A stretch of DNA of 29,939 bases from Candidatus Troglogloeales bacterium. Its GTDB lineage: Bacteria; Nitrospirota; Nitrospiria; SBBL01; SBBT01. A program made the position numbers and the translations under genes. Of this stretch, positions 20,667 through 27,439 are shown one piece after another. The notes under the pieces were generated by a model. The model did not search any database. It saw only the letters and a list, made by a program, of their open reading frames with translations, and had not been told where the DNA came from. Each line of letters opens with the position of its first letter. Position 1 is the stretch's first letter. The DNA is taken from assembly GCA_005239595.1 (NCBI GenBank), contig SBBT01000006.1:1-29939 (forward strand). The letters are read 5' to 3'.

Positions 20667-23573
20667 ATGGATCCGCTACCTCCTCTTTCTTCGAAACAAC
20701 AAGAGGCCGTAACCCATGGTGATGGGCCTCTTCTGATTATTGCCGGGGCAGGGACGGGGAAAACGCTGGTTATTACCCGCCGAATTGCCCATCTCGTTTT
20801 AACCAAAAAAGCAAAACCTCATGAAATTTTAGCGCTGACATTTACTGAAAAAGCGGCGAAGGAGATGGAGGAACGGGTCGATCTCCTCGTCCCGTATGGT
20901 TATACCGACCTGACCATTTCAACGTTTCATGCCTTCGGAGACCGCCTCCTGCGGGAGCATGGATTGCGGCTGGGGCTCTCCCCCGATTTCCGAGTTCTCT
21001 CTCGACCGGAGCAGATCATTTTTATACAAAAACACCTGTTCGATTTTCCACTCTCATCTTTTCGTCCCCTTGGAAATCCAACGAAGCATATTGAGGCAAT
21101 ATTGGGTCTTATTTCCCGCGCGAAGGATGAAGATATCCATCCCGACACCTATCTTGCGTATGCCCAACAATTGAAAAATACAGCCGCTGAAAATAAGGGA
21201 GATCCGTCTCTCCTGCGTGAAGCCCTTATTCAGATGGATCTGGCTCAAACCTATCGGAGCTATCAGGAATGTCTTACTCAAGAAGGGTATATCGATTTCG
21301 GCGACCAGGTCTTCCTTGCGGTGCAGCTTCTTAGAGGACAGCCGGATATTCTAAAACGGATGCAAGATAAAATTCGATACCTTCTTGTTGACGAGTTTCA
21401 AGACACCAATTATGCCCAATTTCAATTGGTGCAGTTGCTGGGCTCCCGTTTCAAAAACATTACGGTTGTTGGAGATGATGACCAGAGCATATACAAATTC
21501 CGTGGTGCGGCGATCTCTAATATTATGGGGTTTAGAAAAGTCTATCCTGAGGCACGTAAAATTTTTCTTACAGAGAATTTTAGATCGGTTCAGCCGATTC
21601 TAGATGCCGCATACCGTCTTATCCAGAGGAATAATCCTGACCGACTGGAGGTTCAAGAACAGATTGACAAGAGGCTTATCTTCCAGGGAGAAACCCCGGA
21701 TGATCAGCAGCCGCCTATTACCCATGTCCATTTTGATTGTCTTGATTCGGAGGCGGACAGGATTGCGCGATGCATTACAGAACAGATCGCATCCGGAGGG
21801 AGGAAATACCGGGATTTTGCCATCTTGGTGCGGGCCAATGCCGATGCTGATCCGTATCTTCGGGCGCTTAATCTCTCCGGGATCCCCTATCGTTTCAGCG
21901 GCAATCTCGGTCTGTACCGTCGCCCGGAAGTACGTCTCTTGATTGCCTTTCTACGATCGGTCGCAGATTTTCGTGATAGCAGCAGTCTCTATTATCTGGC
22001 AAGCTCGGAGCTTTATCGGGTCCCTGTCGAATACCTCTCGTATTGTATGAACCTGGCCCGCCGGAGAAACAGCAGTCTTTACGAGATTGTCTCATCTCCG
22101 GAAGCAAAGATCGAGACGTCGGAGGCCGCGATTCATCAATTGGTGGAGGATTTAAAAGAAGCCCTTCGCCGTTCCCGCGATGTCGATGCAGGTGTCCTTC
22201 TTTATGAGTTTATTCGAAAAAGCGGATTGTTGACACCGCCTCCAGAGCAGATGGGCCTGGTGTGGGAGATGAAAATAAAAAACATCGCCCGTTTTTTTAG
22301 TGAAATCAAGCGGCTTTTGCAATTTTCCGAAACGCTCCATGATGTCGTCTGGCAGATAGATCTCTTGTTGAGAGCGGGACATGATCCCCCTTCCTCCGAA
22401 GCCGATGAGGATGCCAATTCGGTATCCGTGCTGACCGTTCACAAGGCAAAGGGCCTGGAATTTGACACCGTTTTTATGGTGGGATTGGCGGAGGGGAAAT
22501 TCCCAAGCCGAAAACGGGGCGAGACACTGGAGCTTCCGCTTGCGCTGATTCAGGAAGAAATCCCAGAAGGGGATGTCCATATTCAGGAGGAAAGGCGGCT
22601 CTTCTACGTTGGGATGACCCGGGCCAGACGTGCGCTTTATCTAACCAGTGCCCGCGATATTGGAACCTCCCGGGACCAAAAGGTAAGCCCCTTTGTGTTG
22701 GAAGCGCTCAACCTTCCGCTTCAGGCCGTAAAAACGGTGGTCGTTTCTCCCCATGAAGCCATTGCCCGTCATGGGATGATCGAGAAAAAAGTAGAACCGG
22801 TTCATACCGTAAAATCCGATGAACCGCGCTCCCTGACTTATTATCAGATTGATGATTATCTCACCTGTCCACTGAAGTACAAGTACAGCCATATTTTAAA
22901 GGTTCCAATCTATCAACATCATAGCGTGATCTACGGCAGCGCGATGCACCAGGCGGTCGCGGCCTATCTGATGGCCAAAAGAGACGGTCAACAGATTTCC
23001 TTCCCGGATATGTTGGCTGTCTTCCAGCGGGCGTGGCGGGGCGAGGGGTTTCTTAGCCGGGAACATGAGGAACAGCGATTTGCAGAAGGCCATGCGGTAC
23101 TTCGGCGATTCTACGACCGGCATGAGGCGACGGATGTCCGGCCAACGCATATTGAGAAGGAGTTCTACTTCTTCTTTGAAAATATCCGAATAACAGGACG
23201 GTGGGACCGGTGCGATGACATCGCGCATGCGGGTGGAAAGAGAGGAATCATCATTGATTATAAAACGTCCGAGACTCAAGATCAGAAGGGGGCGGACAAA
23301 AAAACGAAAGAGAGCCTCCAGTTGTCATTGTATGCATGGGCCTATGCGGAGACGTTTGGTCAACTTCCAATACGGGTGGAACTTCATTTTCTGGGGTCGG
23401 GGCTGGTTGGCACCGCGGTGAAAGGAGAAAAGGAGCTAGGGGAAATAAAGGAGAAGGTACGCACGGTTGCCGCAGGGATAGGCGCGGGAGATTTCCTGGC
23501 CAGGCCTACCTATATGGCCTGTCGTTACTGTGCGTATCAGGATATTTGTCCTTATACGGCCCAACCGGTGTAA
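20667..23573 (+). CDS. UvrD-family helicase fused to a RecB/AddB-type Fe-S nuclease
   Basis: 968 residues. The first ~690 form a superfamily 1A helicase: Q-motif SSKQQEAV, Walker A AGAGTGKT, motif Ia LTFTEKAAKEM, motif II LLVDEFQDTN, motif III VGDDDQSIYKFRGA, motif IV TENFRS, motif V VLTVHKAKGLEFDTVF (~589) and motif VI VGMTRARRALYL. From ~722 a PD-(D/E)XK nuclease follows: H in GSAMHQAV (~760), D in GRWDR, IIDYKTSE (~864) and QLSLYAWAY. Four cysteines, one in YLTCPLKY (~733) and three in CRYCAYQDIC (~952-961), are placed as in AddB and Cas4, where they hold a 4Fe-4S cluster. It is a single-chain helicase-nuclease for DNA end processing or repair, comparable in domain order to AdnB. No AddA or AdnA partner is nearby. 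ATG 20667 has GGAAAGG upstream. Confidence 0.93.
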   Translation: MDPLPPLSSKQQEAVTHGDGPLLIIAGAGTGKTLVITRRIAHLVLTKKAKPHEILALTFTEKAAKEMEERVDLLVPYGYTDLTISTFHAFGDRLLREHGLRLGLSPDFRVLSRPEQIIFIQKHLFDFPLSSFRPLGNPTKHIEAILGLISRAKDEDIHPDTYLAYAQQLKNTAAENKGDPSLLREALIQMDLAQTYRSYQECLTQEGYIDFGDQVFLAVQLLRGQPDILKRMQDKIRYLLVDEFQDTNYAQFQLVQLLGSRFKNITVVGDDDQSIYKFRGAAISNIMGFRKVYPEARKIFLTENFRSVQPILDAAYRLIQRNNPDRLEVQEQIDKRLIFQGETPDDQQPPITHVHFDCLDSEADRIARCITEQIASGGRKYRDFAILVRANADADPYLRALNLSGIPYRFSGNLGLYRRPEVRLLIAFLRSVADFRDSSSLYYLASSELYRVPVEYLSYCMNLARRRNSSLYEIVSSPEAKIETSEAAIHQLVEDLKEALRRSRDVDAGVLLYEFIRKSGLLTPPPEQMGLVWEMKIKNIARFFSEIKRLLQFSETLHDVVWQIDLLLRAGHDPPSSEADEDANSVSVLTVHKAKGLEFDTVFMVGLAEGKFPSRKRGETLELPLALIQEEIPEGDVHIQEERRLFYVGMTRARRALYLTSARDIGTSRDQKVSPFVLEALNLPLQAVKTVVVSPHEAIARHGMIEKKVEPVHTVKSDEPRSLTYYQIDDYLTCPLKYKYSHILKVPIYQHHSVIYGSAMHQAVAAYLMAKRDGQQISFPDMLAVFQRAWRGEGFLSREHEEQRFAEGHAVLRRFYDRHEATDVRPTHIEKEFYFFFENIRITGRWDRCDDIAHAGGKRGIIIDYKTSETQDQKGADKKTKESLQLSLYAWAYAETFGQLPIRVELHFLGSGLVGTAVKGEKELGEIKEKVRTVAAGIGAGDFLARPTYMACRYCAYQDICPYTAQPV

Positions 23574-23621
23574 GGCCGAAAAGGTTTATCTATGTTGTAT
23601 CAAGACCCAACAAACAGGCTG

Positions 23622-23933
23622 TTAGAGGTAAGGCCCCATCTGATACCGGGTGGGTACTCTTTCGGACTCCCCTGCGGCCTTGATGATACCAAATTTTTCT
23701 TCGTATCGCTGAATATTCTCCTGTAAGGCGGCGAGGAGGAGCTTGGTATGCGCCGGAGTGGAGAGAATGCGCGCACGAACCTTGGCCTTTGGCGCCTGTG
23801 GTTGGACGTATATGAAGTCGAGAACGAACTCCGTTTCGGTATGCAATACCAACGCCAGGTTGACATACGTTCCCTGCGCCGTGGGATCATCGATTTCAAT
23901 CTGGATCTGGACGGGTTGTTGTGGTGTCGACAT
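23622..23933 (-). CDS. DUF3467 family protein
   Basis: 103 residues, matching the DUF3467 pattern as I recall it: QIEIDDPTAQGTYVNLALVLHTETEFVLDFIYVQP (quoted as fragments ID..TAQGTYVN and EFVLDFIY), followed by KVRARILSTPAHTKLLLAALQENIQRYEEKFG. The function of the family is unknown. No signal peptide or membrane segment. It lies 32 bases downstream of rmuC on the same strand and is probably cotranscribed with it. It converges with the helicase-nuclease gene, leaving 48 bases between the two stops and no clear terminator. Confidence 0.85.
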   Translation of the reverse strand: MSTPQQPVQIQIEIDDPTAQGTYVNLALVLHTETEFVLDFIYVQPQAPKAKVRARILSTPAHTKLLLAALQENIQRYEEKFGIIKAAGESERVPTRYQMGPYL

Positions 23934-23965
23934 GGACCATCCTTGGTTTTAAGGGTAAGGGGTTT

Positions 23966-25096
23966 TTAATTAAAGAGTAGCTGTTTCCCCGCGATCGGTT
24001 CGGCAGGCGTTATTTCCCCGTTTTTGGAATCGATCATGCTTTCTTGGCCTGCGCTCAAGAGGCGATCTCCGAGTCGGTCGAGTTTTTTTACGGCGTCGTC
24101 ATATTTTCCCCTTGCGTTGGAAATGTGACTCCCCACGACGTCAAAGTCTTTCTTAAACTTATCGAAATCTCCACCCAGCTGCTGTAAGCGTTGGTGAATC
24201 TCCTTTGCTGATTTCTCAATATGTAATCCCTTGAAACCGAGGATAATCACTTGTAAATAGGCGTAAAATGAGTTTGGAGAAACGGGAATCACCCGTTTAG
24301 CAAGGGCATAGCCGCATAGACTGTTGTTGTCCCCGGATGCCTCATCCTTGATGATGGTTTCGTAGTAGACATTCTCTGCCGGAATATACATCAAGGCAAA
24401 ATCATAGGTCCCCTCGTCGGGAAGAATATATTTGGATGCGATATGATCCACATGTTTTCGGACGTCCGAGAGGAACTTGCGGCGGTGGCCCTTTTTCTCC
24501 TCGTCTGTCACGCTTTCCACAATCTTTCTAAAGTTTTCAAGGGGAAATTTTGAATCGACAGGAACAAGTCCTGGCCCCAATTGAATAATGGCATCGACCG
24601 CCTCATTGTTTTTGAAACGATACTGCAAGGAGAAATGTGAAACCGGGAGGACTTGAGAGAGAAGATCGCCCAGAAAAAGCTCGCCAAGCGTACCACGCAG
24701 TTTGGGGGCGCGAAGGATTTCCTGCAGGCTCGAAATGTTTTTCCCAACCTCATAGACCTGTTGGGTGGCCTTGGTTAATTCGCCCAGATTTTGTTTAACT
24801 TCCCCCACCACGCGCGCGGCATTATCCAACCGGTTTCCAATCTGGCCGGTTGTGGCGGTCAGTTGCTGATTCACAGAGGAAAGCTGATTATTGACCTGCG
24901 CGGACATTTGGGAGAGTTGCTGCTGCATCAAGCTGGTATTACTTGAGAGGGAGTCCGAAAGGTGCTGGCGAAGCTGATCAAGCTGTTGCTGCATGAGAAG
25001 AAAACTGGGATCAGGGGGACGATGAAACGACCGGATCAGAAGGAAGAGAGAAACAGCCACTGCCAGTAGAGATAAAATAAGAACGCCTGTTTCCAT
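23966..25096 (-). CDS. rmuC: DNA recombination protein RmuC
   Basis: 376 residues. An N-terminal membrane helix (about 3-22, GVLILSLLAVAVSLFLLI) is followed by a long Gln-rich coiled coil (QQLDQLRQHL to about 120). The RmuC nuclease-like domain comes next: LRGTLGELFLGDLLSQVLP, NNEAVDAIIQLG, PVDSKFPLENF and YDFALMYIPAENVYYE. RmuC proteins limit DNA inversions or rearrangements; the domain is thought to belong to the restriction-endonuclease-like fold, with the E and D...K residues visible here. AGGG eight bases before ATG 25096 serves as ribosome site. The 156 bases upstream separate it from the methyltransferase gene and hold no clear gene. Confidence 0.93.
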   Translation of the reverse strand: METGVLILSLLAVAVSLFLLIRSFHRPPDPSFLLMQQQLDQLRQHLSDSLSSNTSLMQQQLSQMSAQVNNQLSSVNQQLTATTGQIGNRLDNAARVVGEVKQNLGELTKATQQVYEVGKNISSLQEILRAPKLRGTLGELFLGDLLSQVLPVSHFSLQYRFKNNEAVDAIIQLGPGLVPVDSKFPLENFRKIVESVTDEEKKGHRRKFLSDVRKHVDHIASKYILPDEGTYDFALMYIPAENVYYETIIKDEASGDNNSLCGYALAKRVIPVSPNSFYAYLQVIILGFKGLHIEKSAKEIHQRLQQLGGDFDKFKKDFDVVGSHISNARGKYDDAVKKLDRLGDRLLSAGQESMIDSKNGEITPAEPIAGKQLLFN

Positions 25097-25252
25097 TCTA
25101 TATACCCTAATACCGGCCCATTACTACCGAAATTGTCATCCAAAGTCAATGTCGATACCAGGTGAAGGTCAAAGATCGGAAGGGACCCTCTCCAGCGACA
25201 TCCGGTCAGATGTTTCTGTACGGCCATATCCCTAGCAGGCGGTATCGCTTTT

Positions 25253-26080
25253 TCAGAAATGGGCTGCCTGAGAACGAAGCTTCTGAATAGCCGTCTTGAC
25301 AATGGCAAGCGGGACGAACATCCCCCCCGCGAGGGATCCGACAGCAAATCGGGCGAGGAAAAGGAGCCTGCTCTGACGAGAAGAGGTTTTTTCGCGGAGA
25401 GATTCTTTGGGCGTGGATGTGGACGAAACCCATGGAGATACACCAGGTTTTGGCTTCCTTCCCACAATGGAGATGCCGTAGTCTTCTTCTTTGACCCATT
25501 TTGGACGGAGAAAAATATACTGGATGTCGACAAAACCGGCTTGGCGATACCAGTTGATATATTCCTCGCATCTCGGAAAGAGCATAAAGGTCTCTGCGAC
25601 AAAACGCGCAAGTCGGTGTTTCGGTTTTAAAGGCCCGATGATTGTGGCAAGACCGTCTACCTTAAGAACTCGGTAGGCCTCCGCAATCGCCCTCTGCGGA
25701 TCCGGCCAGTATTCAATACTTCCCGAGGAAACATACCTGTCAAAACGGTCCGTCTCCCAGGGAAGTTGTTCCGCATCTCCCAAGCAAAAATGGACACCGA
25801 GCAACGTCGCTTTTTTCTTTGCCTTCGCCTGCTGATGATCTGATTGGTCTAAGGCATGCACATTTTTGGTATCGACAAATTGGACAATCCCCTCTGTGGC
25901 AAAACCGGTCCCCGCCCCGACATCAACCACCTCCAAATCGCGGCGATTTAAATCGGCAAGCTTTAACCCCTGATCCCGCATAATCGGCGTGTAGAAAAGA
26001 GGGTTGACGTAACGATCATAAACCATCGAGAGGTACCGATAGAACCAGTAGGCCTCTTCCTTATGTTGGAGAAACCGCAT
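25253..26080 (-). CDS. VTE3-like benzoquinone C-methyltransferase (MPBQ/MSBQ type)
   Basis: 275 residues. Beyond the general SAM fold (VVDVGAGTGFATEG at ~50-63; DAEQLPWETDRFDRYVSSG), it follows the plant VTE3 family over its whole length: FLQHKEEAYWFYRYLSMVYD at the start, SGSIEYWPDPQRAIAEAYRVLK, LFPRCEEYINWYRQAGF, and a C-terminal hydrophobic helix (FLARFAVGSLAGGMFVPLAIV, in two pieces) that in plants anchors the enzyme in the plastid envelope. Plant VTE3 methylates 2-methyl-6-prenyl benzoquinols in plastoquinone and tocopherol synthesis; cyanobacteria use an unrelated-looking enzyme, and archaeal relatives are known. Here the likely product is a methylated respiratory benzoquinone. I recall methyl-plastoquinone being reported from Nitrospirota, which would fit. 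GGAGGGG overlaps the nrdB stop, 7-8 bases before ATG 26080, so it is cotranscribed with nrdB. Confidence 0.85.
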   Translation of the reverse strand: MRFLQHKEEAYWFYRYLSMVYDRYVNPLFYTPIMRDQGLKLADLNRRDLEVVDVGAGTGFATEGIVQFVDTKNVHALDQSDHQQAKAKKKATLLGVHFCLGDAEQLPWETDRFDRYVSSGSIEYWPDPQRAIAEAYRVLKVDGLATIIGPLKPKHRLARFVAETFMLFPRCEEYINWYRQAGFVDIQYIFLRPKWVKEEDYGISIVGRKPKPGVSPWVSSTSTPKESLREKTSSRQSRLLFLARFAVGSLAGGMFVPLAIVKTAIQKLRSQAAHF

Positions 26081-26093
26081 CTTTCAACCCCTC

Positions 26094-27092
26094 CTAGAAG
26101 TCTTCTCCAAAAGCCACTTTCCCCGAGACGCCGACTTGATAGGCAGAAACACGGCGCTCAAAGAAATTTGCCAATTCCTGCACGTCCTGGAGATCCATAA
26201 AACTAAAAGGATTCTTCGATCCATAGATAGGGGCAATGTCCAGGACTAACAGTCGTCTATCGGCAATAAATCCAAGGTACTGACGCATATCGTTAAACGA
26301 CATGCCTGCCACTCCCTCGCTTAAGATATCGCTGGCAAAAGCGAGCTCACAGTCGACCGCCTCACGGACCATGGTGGCGACACGTTGTTTTAAATTCGCA
26401 TCAAAAATAGACGGATCCTCTTTGCACACGGTCGAAATAACCTCGTACGCAAATGCAATATGGGCGCTCTCATCGCGAAACACCCAGTTGGTCCCCGCGG
26501 CAAGCCCATTTAGTAAACCCTTGCTCCGCAAGAAGTAGACATAGGCGAAGGCGGCGAAGAAAAAAAGCCCTTCGATACATGAGGCAAAACAGATGAGGTT
26601 TAAGAGGAAATTTTTGCGATCTTCTCTCGTGCGGATTTCAGTCAGATTGTTAATGGAATCGATCCAGTTAAAACAAAAGTTGGCCTTTTGCTTGATCGAT
26701 GGAATATTGTCGATGGCGGCGAAGGCCTGCACACGCGCTTCCTGATCGGGAAGGTAGGTGTCCAAGAGGGTAAGATAGAACTGGACATGCAACGCCTCTT
26801 CATATAGTTGGCGCGAAAGATACATACGCGCCTCCGGCGAATTAATATGTTTATACAGGTTAAGAACCAGGTTGTTCGAAACGATGGAATCTCCTGTTGC
26901 AAAAAAGGCCACCAACCGATTGATTAGATGTCTCTCCGCCCGTGTCATTCTGATCAGCAAATCGGTGATGTCTGTCGAAAAATCAACCTCATCAACCGTC
27001 CAAGTATTCTTGATGGCAGATTTATACATCTCATAGAACACTGGATATTTCATGGGACGGAGCGTTAGATTCATGCCTGGATCTAAAATCAT
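26094..27092 (-). CDS. nrdB: Class I ribonucleotide reductase, beta subunit
   Basis: 332 residues from ATG 27092, which has AAGGAGGT four bases upstream; the frame stays open 24 codons further, but without support. The diiron site is complete by comparison with mouse R2: aspartate in FSTDITDL, E and H of EEALHVQFY, E in CIEGLFFF, E and H in RDESAHIAFA. The tyrosine four residues after that first histidine is the radical-bearing Tyr, so this is a class Ia/Ib type and not a Tyr-less variant. The C-terminal tail FFERRVSAYQ...GEDF is the usual docking tail for the alpha subunit. No nrdA lies next to it, so the alpha subunit must be encoded elsewhere. A promoter with two NrdR boxes precedes it and the VTE3-like gene follows after 13 bases. 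Confidence 0.95.
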   Translation of the reverse strand: MILDPGMNLTLRPMKYPVFYEMYKSAIKNTWTVDEVDFSTDITDLLIRMTRAERHLINRLVAFFATGDSIVSNNLVLNLYKHINSPEARMYLSRQLYEEALHVQFYLTLLDTYLPDQEARVQAFAAIDNIPSIKQKANFCFNWIDSINNLTEIRTREDRKNFLLNLICFASCIEGLFFFAAFAYVYFLRSKGLLNGLAAGTNWVFRDESAHIAFAYEVISTVCKEDPSIFDANLKQRVATMVREAVDCELAFASDILSEGVAGMSFNDMRQYLGFIADRRLLVLDIAPIYGSKNPFSFMDLQDVQELANFFERRVSAYQVGVSGKVAFGEDF

Positions 27093-27129
27093 TTCTACCT
27101 CCTTACTACTAAGACACCATCGTAGATAA

Positions 27130-27145
27130 GCACTATATATAGTGA
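27130..27145 (-). promoter_or_regulatory. NrdR box, proximal
   Basis: The core CACTATATATAGTG (27131-27144) is a perfect 14-bp palindrome and matches 14 of 16 positions of the NrdR box pattern ACACWATATATWGTGT as I recall it. It overlaps the predicted transcription start of nrdB. Confidence 0.85.
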
Positions 27146-27148
27146 GCC

Positions 27149-27177
27149 ATGATATGGCTAACACTATTTATTGTCAA
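27149..27177 (-). promoter_or_regulatory. Sigma-70 promoter of nrdB
   Basis: On the minus strand a perfect TTGACA (27177-27172) and TATCAT (27154-27149) are 17 bases apart. Both flanking NrdR boxes overlap the promoter: one covers the -35, the other the start site. Leader to the nrdB ATG is about 50 bases. Confidence 0.85.
27161..27176 (-). promoter_or_regulatory. NrdR box, distal
   Basis: TGACAATAAATAGTGT on the minus strand matches 13 of 16 positions of the NrdR box and overlaps the -35 hexamer. It is 15 bases from the proximal box, the tandem spacing known for NrdR sites, which places both on the same helix face. Confidence 0.75.
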
Positions 27178-27191
27178 GAGGAGAAATTATA

Positions 27192-27377
27192 TCAACCAGA
27201 CTTGATCACTTTTCTGGATCTAATACAGGCAGTGCAGACCGAAATTCGTTTGACAGCCTTCCCCCATATAACCCGAATCGTTTGCAGGTTCGGTTGAAAC
27301 ATCCTTTTGGTCTTATTATTGGCGTGGCTGACCCTGTTCCCAACCTGGCCTCTTTTCCCGCAGATTTTGCAAGCCAT
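27192..27377 (-). CDS. rpmB: 50S ribosomal protein L28 (zinc-ribbon type)
   Basis: 61 residues. It matches L28 along its length: VGNRVSHANNKTKRMFQPNL is the family signature. Cysteine pairs C3/C6 (MACKICGK) and C48/C51 (VCTACIRS) show the zinc-binding form; many bacteria carry a form without them. The start at ATG 27377 has AAGGG directly before it and GGGG slightly further up, not an ideal site. A promoter (27411-27439) lies just upstream. The nrdB promoter begins 15 bases after its stop, and I see no terminator between, so read-through into nrdB is possible. It is easily missed because of its size and its position between nrdB and recG. Confidence 0.93.
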   Translation of the reverse strand: MACKICGKRGQVGNRVSHANNKTKRMFQPNLQTIRVIWGKAVKRISVCTACIRSRKVIKSG

Positions 27378-27410
27378 CCCTTGATCCCCGTTTGATAAAA
27401 GCAGGGCCCT

Positions 27411-27439
27411 ATGCTACCATTGATCGCCCTTATTGGCAA
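27411..27439 (-). promoter_or_regulatory. Promoter of rpmB, overlapping the recG start
   Basis: On the minus strand TTGCCA (27439-27434) and TAGCAT (27416-27411) are exactly 17 bases apart, 34 bases before the rpmB ATG. The -10 covers the first codons of the longest recG frame. Confidence 0.6.

Noticed and set aside
23556..23583. CGGCC / GGCCG pairing around the helicase-nuclease stop as a two-way terminator.
   Set aside because: Five-base stem with a 12-base loop and no T-run on either strand.
25104..25134. TTGACT with a TAGTAA-like -10 upstream of rmuC on the minus strand.
   Set aside because: Only about three of six -10 bases fit; too weak to list as a promoter.
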